64,000 nucleotides of DNA from DYEP01 sp040755615 (GTDB lineage: Bacteria; Bacillota; Sulfobacillia; DUSP01; DYEP01): assembly GCA_040755615.1 (NCBI GenBank), contig JBFMAL010000010.1:1-64000 (forward strand), written 5' to 3'. Positions 32,489-41,586 of this stretch are shown here, in pieces. The notes beneath the pieces were generated by a model. That model was not told the origin of the DNA. It saw nothing but the letters and a program-made list of their open reading frames with translations, and searched no databases. How positions within the stretch are numbered: position 1 is the stretch's first letter; each line of letters begins with the position of its first letter. Made by a program: the position numbers and the translations under genes.

Positions 32489-32517
32489 ATTTTAGTCCAA
32501 TTTAGATTCGCGGTCAA
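32489..32517 (-). promoter_or_regulatory. Promoter of Rrf2 gene
   Basis: On the minus strand TTGACC (32517-32512) and TAAAAT (32494-32489) are 17 bases apart. The AT-rich spacer and start region could also hold an autoregulatory Rrf2 site. Confidence 0.7.
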
Positions 32518-32644
32518 GTTTGCGGATGTGGTCTAAAGCGCTGTCGGATCCTTGGCCAGATGCGCTCTTTGTTCCCGTGTTTGGGCTTTGGCGGACGCCT
32601 GGCGAAAATCGCTGGGCTAATCAATTCCGGGTCCTGCATGAAAC

Positions 32645-32671
32645 AAAAAACTCAGGGACAGGCCCTGAGTT
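32645..32671 (-). terminator. Terminator after tRNA-Arg
   Basis: On the minus strand AACTCAGGG pairs with CCCTGAGTT over 9 base pairs around CCTGT, followed by a run of T. It lies 20 bases downstream of the tRNA. Confidence 0.88.
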
Positions 32672-32691
32672 GTCAAGTCTATTATTCAGTC

Positions 32692-32768
32692 TGGTGCGCC
32701 CGGAGGGAATCGAACCCCCGCTAACCAAGCTCCGGAGGCTTGTGCTCTATCCGCTGAGCTACGGGCGC
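32692..32768 (-). tRNA. tRNA-Arg, anticodon CCG
   Basis: The 77-base cloverleaf includes an encoded CCA end. The acceptor stem GCGCCCG pairs with CGGGCGC, the anticodon arm is CAAGC-CTCCGGA-GCTTG (anticodon CCG, reading CGG arginine codons), and the T loop is TTCGATT. It has its own promoter and terminator. Confidence 0.97.
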
Positions 32769-32781
32769 ACTGGACACTAAT

Positions 32782-32810
32782 ATCTTACCACAGAGGGCGA
32801 AACTCTACAA
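32782..32810 (-). promoter_or_regulatory. tRNA-Arg promoter
   Basis: On the minus strand TTGTAG (32810-32805) and TAAGAT (32787-32782) are 17 bases apart, placing the transcript start a few bases upstream of the tRNA. Confidence 0.65.
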
Positions 32811-32816
32811 GGCACC

Positions 32817-33566
32817 TCAGCCAACAGTAATCTCTGCCACTGACTGGATGATCACATCGGCACACTTTCGAAGTGATTCTGTGGTACCAGTGCCGCTCAA
32901 AACACCAACGCTAAGCCCAATACCCGCATTTCTCCCAAATTGCATGTCCGATGGCGAATCCCCCACCATGACAGCACTCTTTCTGGAAATGTTAAAGTAT
33001 TTCAGCAGATACTCTATCATCTCAGGATCGGGCTTGCCCGCCGATACCATGTCACTAGTGACAATCGCATCGAACAGGTCTGAAAACCCCGCGATCTTAA
33101 GAGTGTTTAATGTACGTTTCTGTGAATCGGTTGTGGCTACGGCGCATTTGATTTCCGCAGCCTTCAGTGCCTTGATACAGTCGACGGCACCTTTTACTGC
33201 ACGCGTCAGGGATGCCAGATCCAGCTCACTTTCCGCCTGGGCGTAAGCGTCTGCAGCGATCCGCCTGCACGTGTCGAATCCCCCCAAGCCAAGCTGGTAC
33301 AACACCGTGGCAGTGACCACTTGTTCATCCCTGGATGAGGCCAGAGCGAACGGTCCGTCTGGAAGGATCCTGCCGTCCTTTACTCCAAGCGACTGGACAA
33401 GCACAGCCAGATCTTTCTCCGCCAGACCCGCCAGTTCTTTGATTGCGGATACGCGGCGCGAGCATAATTCTTTCCAGAGCGGAAACGGGTCAAGCAAGGT
33501 GCCATCTTTGTCAAATATGACGAGCCGACAGTCAAAAGAAAGGCTGCCAAAGTTTGCTACTGACAA
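32817..33566 (-). CDS. HAD-family phosphatase (phosphoglycolate phosphatase-like)
   Basis: This 249-residue haloacid-dehalogenase-fold hydrolase carries motif I FDKDGTLLD, motif II in AVATTDSQKR, the lysine in AGKPDPE, and motif IV GDSPSDMQFGRNAG. The helical cap between motifs I and II is of the C1 type seen in phosphoglycolate phosphatases and related sugar-phosphate phosphatases. The exact substrate is unknown. It is divergent from the DUF1893 gene and upstream of the tRNA on the same strand. Confidence 0.88.
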   Translation of the reverse strand: MSVANFGSLSFDCRLVIFDKDGTLLDPFPLWKELCSRRVSAIKELAGLAEKDLAVLVQSLGVKDGRILPDGPFALASSRDEQVVTATVLYQLGLGGFDTCRRIAADAYAQAESELDLASLTRAVKGAVDCIKALKAAEIKCAVATTDSQKRTLNTLKIAGFSDLFDAIVTSDMVSAGKPDPEMIEYLLKYFNISRKSAVMVGDSPSDMQFGRNAGIGLSVGVLSGTGTTESLRKCADVIIQSVAEITVG

Positions 33567-33739
33567 CGGAACACCTCCATGCAGATTATATCACACATTC
33601 TTTCGGAGGTTTTTGGGGGATTTTGGCGAATAGACAAGAGATCCCGTTAGGGCAACTTAGGAGCATCGATGATGTAACCAAGGATGGCGTTCCACTGCCG
33701 GCGTTTTGGAGGGAGCGAGCGGCTTTGAAGATTGATGTG

Positions 33740-34165
33740 ATGCAGGATTTGAAGACTGCACAAGAAGCGCTGGACAGGTACGTGTGTTCCCTCGCCCTCG
33801 TCCGGGGCGGCCAGGTGCTGTACACCTCCACGGGTAAAGGGATCGCACCGCTGCTTAATCTGATCAGTGAGCGGAGAGACCTTAAGGGCGCGACTCTTTC
33901 TGACCAGGTTGTGGGCTTGGCCGTGGCTGCCATCGCGCGTGAGCACGGCATCCTTGCGGTGTTTGGAAAGGTGATGAGTATGCCCGCGAGGGCTTACCTT
34001 GAGCACGAAGGTGTGATCTTCGATTATGGAACCCTCGTCGAATCAATAAAGACGGCTGACGGCACGGCAACCTGTCCCATAGAACAGATCGCCATCGAAA
34101 CCCCTGATGTCCCGGCGATGATCCGCAGGATTCAGGAATTCCGCGACAGGGCGGTGAGGAAATGA
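33740..34165 (+). CDS. DUF1893 family protein
   Basis: This protein of about 141 residues matches the DUF1893 family. LVRGGQVLYTSTGKGIAPLL near the N-terminus, LSDQVVGLAVAAIAREHGI in the middle and the CPIEQ element near the end are family landmarks. Its function is unknown. ATG 33740 (or GTG 33737, TTG 33725) gives the usual family length. A longer frame from 33554 begins inside the divergent HAD gene and adds unrelated sequence. The stop overlaps the next ATG (ATGA), so translation is coupled to the M20 hydrolase. Confidence 0.82.
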   Translation: MQDLKTAQEALDRYVCSLALVRGGQVLYTSTGKGIAPLLNLISERRDLKGATLSDQVVGLAVAAIAREHGILAVFGKVMSMPARAYLEHEGVIFDYGTLVESIKTADGTATCPIEQIAIETPDVPAMIRRIQEFRDRAVRK

Positions 34166-35379
34166 AAGGCTTCAGCGTGGAGGAAGAGCGTCTGGACGCG
34201 CTTTCGAAGGTTACGTCCGAAGGGCCGGGAGTCACCAGATTGCCGTACACGCCCGAGGATGCCCGAGCAAAGCGCATGGTACGCAGGTGGATGGACGAAG
34301 ACGGTCTTGAATCATACGAGGATGCTATCGGTAACTTATTCGGTCGCGCGAATGGGGAAAGGCCCGGCACCATACTGACGGGCTCGCATCTTGACACGGT
34401 CAGGAACGGGGGGGCATATGATGGTGCCTTGGGCGTGGTGTCGGCCATATCTGCTGTGTCAGCGCTAGTTGGCACAAGCTGCGACGCCAGACGAAACGTT
34501 GAAGCTTGTGCCACAGTAGGAGAAGAAGGCTCGAGGTTTTCCTGCGGTTACCTGGGCAGCCTGGCGCTCACCGGGAACGTAGATCTTAATACCACAGATC
34601 ACAGCGGGATGACGCTGGCCCAGGCGCTCAGGCAGGCAGGCATGGATCCAGCTCTTGTGCATACAGCCCGGCGTAGCGACATTGCAGCATTTGTAGAGCT
34701 CCATATTGAGCAGGGACCAGTGCTTGAAGCAAGCGGCCTGGCGATCGGCCTGGTCAACCGGGTCACGGGCCTGTGGGGTGCTTCCGTCCGCTTTACAGGC
34801 AGAGCGGACCATGCTGGCACGACGCCGATGGATGCGAGGCTCGATGCGCTCGTTGCTGCTTCTTCGCTGATCTCGCGCCTGCCAGCGCTTGCTGTAGCCT
34901 TATCCCGCCAGGCAAGAGCGACGGTGGGAATGATCAATGTCACTCCGGGTTCAAGCAACGTGGTCCCGAGTGAATGCCAGTTTTCTCTGGATGTCCGAGC
35001 GCTTTACGATGCCGATCTCATAAGGCTGTCCGAGACCATTGAGGCGGAGGTACGGCGCATAAGCCAGGAAACGGGCTGCGCCGGCACGGTAAAGTGGCTG
35101 TACAAGGAACCGCCTGTGGGTATGGACTATCGGATGCTCGAGCTTGCTGCAGAGGTGGCGGACCGGATGCAGCTGCCTTACCGCGTCATGGAAAGCGGCG
35201 CAGGTCACGATGCCCAGATCATTTCAAGGCTCGCGCCGTCGCTTATAGTCTTTATCCCCTGTGTCGGCGGACGGAGCCACTGTCCTGACGAAGCGGTGAA
35301 ACCCGAGCACATCCGGAAGGGGACGGTTTTTCTCACTGAGTTCGTAAGAAGAATAAGCTTTGATGCCCATTTGTGCTAA
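34162..35379 (+). CDS. M20-family N-carbamoyl amino acid / allantoate amidohydrolase
   Basis: This 405-residue di-metal hydrolase of the AllC/HyuC/beta-ureidopropionase group has the metal ligands in GSHLDTV, GGAYDGALGV, GEEGSRF, ELHIEQGP and the late GGRSHCPDE. The dimerisation domain contains GRADHAGTTPM. It hydrolyses N-carbamoyl amino acids or allantoate, releasing ammonia and CO2. No hydantoinase or purine genes are adjacent, so the substrate is open. Its link to the DUF1893 gene is by start/stop overlap. Confidence 0.9.
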   Translation: MKGFSVEEERLDALSKVTSEGPGVTRLPYTPEDARAKRMVRRWMDEDGLESYEDAIGNLFGRANGERPGTILTGSHLDTVRNGGAYDGALGVVSAISAVSALVGTSCDARRNVEACATVGEEGSRFSCGYLGSLALTGNVDLNTTDHSGMTLAQALRQAGMDPALVHTARRSDIAAFVELHIEQGPVLEASGLAIGLVNRVTGLWGASVRFTGRADHAGTTPMDARLDALVAASSLISRLPALAVALSRQARATVGMINVTPGSSNVVPSECQFSLDVRALYDADLIRLSETIEAEVRRISQETGCAGTVKWLYKEPPVGMDYRMLELAAEVADRMQLPYRVMESGAGHDAQIISRLAPSLIVFIPCVGGRSHCPDEAVKPEHIRKGTVFLTEFVRRISFDAHLC

Positions 35380-35420
35380 TACGCAATTTCTGAATGCAGT
35401 AACCCTGGGGAGGGGTAAGC

Positions 35421-35945
35421 TTGGCGACACTCTTTGGTTATCTATTTATCTTCTTTGCAAGAGTCATCGATGTGACCTTTGCCACCCTGAGATTGCTGAT
35501 GGTTGTGAGGGGCAAGAAGCTCGAGGCCGCAGCTTTGGGCTTTTTCGAGGTGATGATCTACATCCTTGCGCTGAGCAGGGTTGTGGGAGCTTTGAACAAT
35601 CCTATCAACCTGATAGTCTACGCGGCCGGGTTCGCCACGGGCTCCATCGTTGGCAGCTGGGTCGAAGAGCGGCTCGCCCTCGGCTACCTCACTGTTGAGG
35701 CAATACCCAGTTGCGGGCATGCGGAAATCCTCTCCGAAGATCTGCGCGACCGCGGGTTCGGAGTCACGGTCATAAACGGTGAGGGGCGCGAGGGCATTCG
35801 CAAGATCCTCTTCATCACTGTGCCCAGGCGCAACCTCCCCGAGGTGTTTAAGATCATGCAAAAGAATGACCCAGCTGCGTTCATCACTGTACTTGACACT
35901 CGCCGGACCCGCGGCGGTGTATTTCCCTACCGCAAGAGCAAGTGA
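35421..35945 (+). CDS. UPF0316 (DUF2179/DUF5698) membrane protein
   Basis: This 174-residue protein has three N-terminal membrane segments containing FARVIDVTFATLRLLMVVRG, typical of UPF0316, and a soluble C-terminal DUF2179 domain (about residues 95-170, with VTVINGEGREG and ITVPRRNLPEV). The function is unknown. The start is TTG at 35421 behind GGGGAGGGG. The end overlaps the convergent M28 peptidase gene by 19 bases. Confidence 0.85.
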   Translation: MATLFGYLFIFFARVIDVTFATLRLLMVVRGKKLEAAALGFFEVMIYILALSRVVGALNNPINLIVYAAGFATGSIVGSWVEERLALGYLTVEAIPSCGHAEILSEDLRDRGFGVTVINGEGREGIRKILFITVPRRNLPEVFKIMQKNDPAAFITVLDTRRTRGGVFPYRKSK

Positions 35946-37213
35946 GCATCCCAAGACGAGATTAACTTAATAACGAATTCCGAGGCCCGGGCGAGGTTGC
36001 CCGGGTCTACGTTCTCCCACGTGTCAGTAGGCCAGTGCCAATTGGGCAAGATGCCTTCGTTATCAAAGGCCATCACGCAAAGAGCGGGGTAGCCCCTCAC
36101 CATAGCGGCCAGGGAGTCCGTGGTAAGCGCGCGGTACTCCATGGGTGCGATCTTCAGATGGGGGTTTTCCGACGATACGATCTCTGCCTGTGACAGGAGG
36201 TCAGGAGACGAGCGGTAGGTATGGAGCATCCCTTCCGCCGTAATATACTTCAGGTTGCCAGTACCAAGGTTGTCGAGATTGATGACCTGGGCACCTTTGA
36301 TCGAGGCTTTGTATGCTTCCAGAAACCGTATCATCCCGACGGTTCCGGCCTCTTCCGCTCCTGTCGCGACCAGCCACACCTCGGTATGCCGGGGCGGCTC
36401 GGCCGACAGTCTGTCCGCCACTTCGAGCAGCACAGCCACTCCTGAAGCGTTGTCGTTGGCGCCCGGAGTCACTTTCCCGAAGAACTCACGGTGCACAAAG
36501 AGAAGGACTGCGAACGCGATGTAAATCACGGTGGGAGCTGCCAGGTAAGCGATGCCCGGTCTCCCGGATAGGGTCGACGCTACGGCTATCACTGAGTTCA
36601 CTGCCAGGCTTATGGCCATGAGGATGTAGGAGGTTCTCAGACCTTTGACCATCTTGGGGTGGAAAGACAGCCCAGATCTCGAACTGTCGTAATGGGCTGA
36701 TACGATCAGCGTGCCGAGTTTTTGACTTGCTGCAGGAATCACGCCGATCACGTTCTTGCTGGGAAACTTGGGTACGAGGCGGGCAAAGACCTCACGCGTG
36801 TTCGACTCGGCATAAAAGCTCAGTATGGATACGACACCAAAGAACAGTGCGACATACCTAGCGGAGTAAAGCGCGGCTATCGGAGCGATGAGATTGAGCG
36901 CATAGATACAGGCAAAGACCCAGGAGAAAGTGTGTTGGGCCCAGAAAGGCTGAAGGGTTACGTCGATGCCCGCCTGTTTCATTCTCGAGGCCACGTACTC
37001 GGCTGCCCGGGCCTCCTCCGCACTGGCCGATCGCCGGGGAAAAGACAGCTGCTTGACCGTTTCAAGTCGTTTATCCACGGCACACCCTGGTCCTAAATGC
37101 GAAATCCGGCCTCCCCTGACCAGGCCTTCCGCTCCTTTTTCATCAGACTTGCCCACTCCCTTGAAGTGGGCCAATGGCAGGGAGACCTCTTGGGGCATAG
37201 CGCTCGGCCCCAA
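35927..37213 (-). CDS. Membrane-associated M28-family metallopeptidase
   Basis: This protein of up to 428 residues has M28 di-zinc ligands visible in SAHYDSSRSG, GANDNASGVAVLLEVA, TGAEEAGTVG, NLDNLGTGN and the late NWHWPTD. Two pairs of hydrophobic segments (about residues 95-130 and 190-240) interrupt the catalytic domain, so it is probably an integral membrane aminopeptidase-like protein. The N-terminal 45 residues look poorly conserved, and the true start may be the GTG near 37082 (VDKRLETVKQLSFP). The substrate is unknown. Confidence 0.8.
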   Translation of the reverse strand: MGPSAMPQEVSLPLAHFKGVGKSDEKGAEGLVRGGRISHLGPGCAVDKRLETVKQLSFPRRSASAEEARAAEYVASRMKQAGIDVTLQPFWAQHTFSWVFACIYALNLIAPIAALYSARYVALFFGVVSILSFYAESNTREVFARLVPKFPSKNVIGVIPAASQKLGTLIVSAHYDSSRSGLSFHPKMVKGLRTSYILMAISLAVNSVIAVASTLSGRPGIAYLAAPTVIYIAFAVLLFVHREFFGKVTPGANDNASGVAVLLEVADRLSAEPPRHTEVWLVATGAEEAGTVGMIRFLEAYKASIKGAQVINLDNLGTGNLKYITAEGMLHTYRSSPDLLSQAEIVSSENPHLKIAPMEYRALTTDSLAAMVRGYPALCVMAFDNEGILPNWHWPTDTWENVDPGNLARASEFVIKLISSWDAHLLLR

Positions 37214-37314
37214 GGCCTCTTGGCTTGGGCCATGCCAGTTGATTCTAGACCAAAAGCGGCAATTCCTTTCCGCTTCCCGGTTACCTGGCAGGCCGAATGA
37301 AAGAATAAACCATA

Positions 37315-38010
37315 TCAGAGGAACATGCCAGTCAGCAGGTCTGAGATGCCCAAAGGCCCGGGAGCGACGATGGGCTCCCCGTACCGTGTGCCGATCAGGG
37401 ATCCGTAGTACCTGTCACGGCTCTCGACGAAATAGAAGAAGCCTGGGTCGTTCACCTCGGTCCTGTGGCCATGGTGTTCGACCTGGGAGCGGTGGGCGCG
37501 GATGCTTTCCAGCTTTGTACTGTAGTATTCGGACGTATCTACAATGAACGTGGGGATCGCAAGGCCCCGTAATAGGTAGTACAGCAGCCTCCTGGGTCTG
37601 TGTGGCGGCTGTCCGGTGTCCCTTTTGATAAGACCGGACTCAAAACAGGCCTCCTGCACAAGATTACTGCAATCGATGTGGTCTGGATGCCTGTCTATAT
37701 AGTAGGGGGCTACGACCAGCCTCGGCCGGAACTCGCGTATCACTCTCACGACCTTTGTCAGGTGATCATGGGCATTCTTGAGGCCCCTGTCCGGGAGCCC
37801 TAAATTAACCCTGTGCTGGGCGCCGAGGATCCGGCGCGCAGTCTCCGATTCGGCAATGCGCTCATCCGGAGTGCCGTTGGATCCCATTTCACCGGCGGAC
37901 AGGTCTACCAGGCACACGCTGTGCCCCATGGCGACCTGGCGGGCCACTGTACCACCCGCCCCGATCTCGATGTCATCAGGATGAGCGCCGAAGAACATAA
38001 TGTCGACCAT
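37315..38010 (-). CDS. bshB1: Bacillithiol biosynthesis deacetylase
   Basis: This 231-residue PIG-L/LmbE-type zinc deacetylase has the zinc motif AHPDD (FFGAHPDDIEIGAGG) plus HPDH. It removes the acetyl group from GlcNAc-malate in bacillithiol synthesis. It is divergent from bshA, 73 bases apart, which supports the specific assignment over other LmbE proteins. The start is ATG at 38010 behind AAAAAAGGAGTG. Frames extending to 38100 run into the bshA start. bshC is not in this window. Confidence 0.9.
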   Translation of the reverse strand: MVDIMFFGAHPDDIEIGAGGTVARQVAMGHSVCLVDLSAGEMGSNGTPDERIAESETARRILGAQHRVNLGLPDRGLKNAHDHLTKVVRVIREFRPRLVVAPYYIDRHPDHIDCSNLVQEACFESGLIKRDTGQPPHRPRRLLYYLLRGLAIPTFIVDTSEYYSTKLESIRAHRSQVEHHGHRTEVNDPGFFYFVESRDRYYGSLIGTRYGEPIVAPGPLGISDLLTGMFL

Positions 38011-38083
38011 CTTGTGCACTCCTTTTTTGGTTTGAAGGTTTTTCTGGCTGGTCATGGAATACCGGAAATTGGAGGGTGAAATC

Positions 38084-39196
38084 GTGAAGATTGGTATCAT
38101 ATGCTATCCAACCACCGGGGGGAGCGGGGTCGTCGCCGCTGAACTGGGCAAAGGTCTTGCCCGAATGGGACATGAAGTCCACTTCATCGCATACGCGATG
38201 CCGTTCAGGCTACAGCAGTCTTCCGACACCGTTCATTTCCATAAAGTGAACGTCCCCAGGTACCCACTTTTCAGGTTTCCCCCATATGATTCTGCCCTTG
38301 CGAGCATTGCAGCAGAAATCGCTGAGTCCTACGGACTTCAGATCCTGCACGTACATTACGCGGTTCCTCACGCTATAAGCGCCTATCTTACAAAGCAGAT
38401 GGTGGGCCCAGGGCTTCGTACCGTGACAACCCTGCACGGTACAGATATCACCCTTACCGGCGTGAACCCGTCGCTGTGCCGCATCGTGTCTTTTAGTATC
38501 AACATGAGCGACGCCGTTACCGCCGTATCCTGGTACCTGGTCCGCGCCATGAACGAGCGGTTTTCGCTTGGACGCGAGGTGTCCATGATACACAACTTCA
38601 TTGACACAGGTTACTACAAACGTGAACGGAAACCCTTCCTGATGCCATGCCTTGCGCCAAATGGGGAGAGACTCGTGGTACATATGTCAAACTTCAGGCC
38701 TGTCAAGCGGACTCCGCTGGTTGTGGAGATCTTCAGCAGGATCCGAAAGCACCTGCCCGCGAAGCTGGTCATGGTAGGGTCAGGACCTGATTTGCGCAAG
38801 GCAGAGGCCGCAGCCGAACGCCTTGGGGTGCATGACGATGTGCTGCTTGTGGGTACTCAGAACAATATCGTACCGCTGCTTTCCGTTGCAGATTTGTTTC
38901 TTCTTCCGTCATCCGAGGAGAGTTTCGGCCTCTCTGCGCTTGAGGCGATGTCGTGCGAGGTACCTGTCGTCGCTTCCAGGGTTGGAGGGTTACCTGAAGT
39001 GGTGACGCATGGAGTAACGGGATACTTGCTGGACAAAGATGACCTTGACGGCATGGTCGAGGCATGCCTTGAGATCCTGTGCGACCCAGAACGGGGCCGC
39101 GCAATGGGTTATGCGGGGAGGCAATCCGCGATCCGGCGATTCGATGCCTCCGTCCTGCTTCCGAAATATGAACAGCTTTACAGGGAATTGCTCTAG
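38084..39196 (+). CDS. bshA: N-acetyl-alpha-D-glucosaminyl L-malate synthase
   Basis: This 370-residue GT4 glycosyltransferase joins UDP-GlcNAc and L-malate in the first step of bacillithiol synthesis. BshA features are CYPTTGGSGVVAAELG at the start, HVHYAVPHA, TTLHGTDITL, HMSNFRPVKR and the donor-site SEESFGLSALEAMSC. The start is GTG at 38084, 7 bases after GGAGGG. Its 3' end touches the convergent amidohydrolase gene (4-base overlap). Confidence 0.93.
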   Translation: MKIGIICYPTTGGSGVVAAELGKGLARMGHEVHFIAYAMPFRLQQSSDTVHFHKVNVPRYPLFRFPPYDSALASIAAEIAESYGLQILHVHYAVPHAISAYLTKQMVGPGLRTVTTLHGTDITLTGVNPSLCRIVSFSINMSDAVTAVSWYLVRAMNERFSLGREVSMIHNFIDTGYYKRERKPFLMPCLAPNGERLVVHMSNFRPVKRTPLVVEIFSRIRKHLPAKLVMVGSGPDLRKAEAAAERLGVHDDVLLVGTQNNIVPLLSVADLFLLPSSEESFGLSALEAMSCEVPVVASRVGGLPEVVTHGVTGYLLDKDDLDGMVEACLEILCDPERGRAMGYAGRQSAIRRFDASVLLPKYEQLYRELL

Positions 39197-40110
39197 CTTT
39201 TCGTCCTCTGAAGCAGGCGCAGTGCGTTATCCCGGAAGATCTTCTTTATGTCGTCTTCTCGGATCCCCAGCCACCTGCACGCCCTGAGCTGGTCCTCAAG
39301 GTACCGGCGGGTGAAACCGCGTGGGAACCAGCTTGAATCCGTGCCGAATATGATGCGGTCGGGCCCTATAGTCTCATAGAACTTTCGAAACAGGTCTTCA
39401 AGCGTTAGGGGGTAGGGCATCCATCTCATCCACTGGTTGGAGCCTGAGGTATCTACGTAGATATTCGGACAGCTCCAGCAAAGGTGAAGCAGTTCCTGCG
39501 GGTAACCGCAGCCAAAATGAGGTATAACGAACGGTATATCGGGGTACTTATGTGCGACGGGCGCGAGAGTCAGCGGGCTCATCCTCGGGTGGTAGACCAC
39601 TCCTCCTGCCTTTCTCAGAAGGCCAAAGTGGATCAGCACCGGGATGCCCGCCCTTTCAATGTACTGCCAGATTGGGTCGAGAGAGGGGTCTTCAAAGGGT
39701 ATGTGAAGCCTCGGGCCATGCATCTTAAAACCGCACAGCCCCAGTTCTTCCACTGCCCGGCGGAGCTCGTCGAGCGCCCCGGGAGAACAGATGTGATGAT
39801 GGGCAAACCCTCGGAAATACCGGGGGTACTGTCTAACGGCGTCAGCTAGAGTGTCGTTGCCTCCCCCGGTTACGAACACCACACACTCAAGGTCATTATC
39901 GATCACTTGCTGCGCCCATCTTCTTACCGTGGACTGTATCTCGTCCGGCGTTTCGGCGAAGGGTTCCGCCTCCGGGAAACACCATTCGCGGGCCATGGCC
40001 AAAGAGCGCTCCCGGCTGTACTTCCGAAGGGTCGGGTGGAGGTTTGCAGGCCAGCTTCCGACTGGCAGGTGAGAGTGAAAGTCCACAATCTTAAAGCCCG
40101 CACAGTCCAA
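39193..40110 (-). CDS. Amidohydrolase family 2 (metal-dependent TIM-barrel) protein
   Basis: This protein of about 305 residues is a PF04909 amidohydrolase. HxH occurs in VDFHSHLPVG, further metal or base histidines in LIHFG and VIPHFGCG, and the catalytic Asp in IIFGTDSSW. Such enzymes include decarboxylases and hydrolases, and the substrate is unknown. TTG at 40110, behind GGGGTGAG, avoids overlapping the upstream 3D-domain gene. A longer frame reaches ATG 40197 but would overlap that gene by 71 bases with a poorly conserved leader. Confidence 0.8.
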   Translation of the reverse strand: MDCAGFKIVDFHSHLPVGSWPANLHPTLRKYSRERSLAMAREWCFPEAEPFAETPDEIQSTVRRWAQQVIDNDLECVVFVTGGGNDTLADAVRQYPRYFRGFAHHHICSPGALDELRRAVEELGLCGFKMHGPRLHIPFEDPSLDPIWQYIERAGIPVLIHFGLLRKAGGVVYHPRMSPLTLAPVAHKYPDIPFVIPHFGCGYPQELLHLCWSCPNIYVDTSGSNQWMRWMPYPLTLEDLFRKFYETIGPDRIIFGTDSSWFPRGFTRRYLEDQLRACRWLGIREDDIKKIFRDNALRLLQRTKS

Positions 40111-40126
40111 CGAGGTCTCACCCCGG

Positions 40127-40873
40127 TCAGTCGAGAATGTATATGCGGACGCGCTTTCTTCCCCATGCCAGTGCCTCTTCATGGGTATCGTAGGCAACGT
40201 CGATGCGCAACCCCTTTATTGCTGAGCCTACGTCGCCTGCAATCGCGTAGCCGTACCCTTCGACGTAAACGCGGCTGCCAAGCCGGATAACGCGCGGGTC
40301 TACTGCTATAACGCCACGGGTTACCTTAAGTCCCGTTGCAGTGACGCCGTCGGCCCACTTCCCGTTGCATTTCTCGCAAGGGCAATAGGCGGTGGCCGTC
40401 ACGTCTAAGGCCCTTGTGTAGCGGAATGTGGCCCCGTCTCGGGAAAGGCTTCCCGCGGGATGTGCGATACCTACTGCTACCACCTCCGCCTTGGGCGGCA
40501 CGACTACCTGTCTTCCCACAACGCTTGCGCGCACAAATTGGCCGTCCACTACTTTCACGTTATATGTAATCTCCTCAACGCCTGGCTGCCCCGGCTCGAC
40601 CACTTTCCTCATTCCCCGTTCAAGCCATGGATCGTCCCTGTACCTGGTATCAAACTCCACGGGGACTAGCCGCGACACCTGGTGTAACTCCTTGACCGGG
40701 GAGATGAACGGTTCGTCAGTTAGAAAGGGAAGCGTTGCGGTGTCCGCTTCTGGTTCAGCAGCCTCTGTATGGCTTGTCCAGTTCTGCCACAACAGGAAAG
40801 TGGCAGCGACCATCGATATACACACGACGGCAACTACAAGCAACAGCCCGGTTCTTATCGATGATTTCCTCAT
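40127..40873 (-). CDS. Exported G5/3D-domain protein (possible cell-wall lytic enzyme)
   Basis: This protein of about 248 residues has an N-terminal membrane anchor or signal (residues 6-30), a G5-like beta domain (EEITYNVKVVDGQFVRASVV), and a C-terminal 3D domain with ATAYCPCEKCNG, GVIAVDPRVIRLGS, AIAGDVGSAIKG and RIDVAYDTHEEA. The three conserved aspartates are present. This is the YabE/YuiC-type layout linked to peptidoglycan cleavage in Firmicutes. The start at 40873 (MRKSSIRTG) gives a normal signal, and an upstream in-frame Met at 40909 adds 12 residues. Confidence 0.88.
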   Translation of the reverse strand: MRKSSIRTGLLLVVAVVCISMVAATFLLWQNWTSHTEAAEPEADTATLPFLTDEPFISPVKELHQVSRLVPVEFDTRYRDDPWLERGMRKVVEPGQPGVEEITYNVKVVDGQFVRASVVGRQVVVPPKAEVVAVGIAHPAGSLSRDGATFRYTRALDVTATAYCPCEKCNGKWADGVTATGLKVTRGVIAVDPRVIRLGSRVYVEGYGYAIAGDVGSAIKGLRIDVAYDTHEEALAWGRKRVRIYILD

Positions 40874-40972
40874 ACCACGGTCCTCCGACAAGGAGTGGCC
40901 TGACAGCACAAGTATAGCAGGAGCAGGGAAAGAATGTCAACCTAACCTGCCCGGCAATCGGGTATTTTAAGC

Positions 40973-41413
40973 CTATGCCTTATGTAATAGGATACATGCT
41001 CCCGCTGCAAGAAACACCACTCCGAAGATTTTCCACCACGCAAAAGGTATGCGCTCAAGGCCAAACAGGCCGAAGTTGTCGATAATGGCCGCTGTGAGCA
41101 CTTGCCCGACAATTATTGAGGCTGTGGCAGGCGCCGCGCCAGTTCTGGCTATGCTCGCTGCCACCCCGTAAACGATAGGAACCCCCAGTAGCCCTCCAAG
41201 CAGTACATACCACGGGGCCTTTGGTATCCTCAAGAGATCGCCGTTTCCGAGCCTGCCTGCAAGGAGAAGCACCGTGACCGTCGCGGTGCCTATCCAATGT
41301 ACCACAAACGTAGTTTCGAGCAAGCCGATGATCTTGGAGAGGGCGCCGTTCAATCCACCCTGGAGCGCCATGAGGATGCCTGCTGCTGCTGCGAGTCCCA
41401 GTGCCAGGAGCAA
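40973..41413 (-). CDS. YdcZ-type (DMT superfamily) small membrane transporter
   Basis: This 146-residue protein of about five membrane helices matches the YdcZ/DUF606 family, with ALQGGLNGALSKIIG near the N-terminus and ATASIIVGQVLTAAIIDNFG in the second half. It is a small drug/metabolite-type transporter of unknown substrate. It stands alone, divergent from the archaemetzincin fusion gene. The ATG lies behind AGGAGGTGGA. Confidence 0.85.
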   Translation of the reverse strand: MLLALGLAAAAGILMALQGGLNGALSKIIGLLETTFVVHWIGTATVTVLLLAGRLGNGDLLRIPKAPWYVLLGGLLGVPIVYGVAASIARTGAAPATASIIVGQVLTAAIIDNFGLFGLERIPFAWWKIFGVVFLAAGACILLHKA

Positions 41414-41586
41414 CTAGTCCACCTCCTCAAATACTGTTAAATTATGCGCAACAGTGCGGCGACCTATTCCTCCGGGCCCGGGCATTTGCGCTCCGGCGGC
41501 CTTTTCCGAGCACATGGCAGGTATGAAGGATGAAGAAGCGAAGTATGGAGTGAATACTGGCGGTGAGGAAAGAGGTGTAGGTGTTG

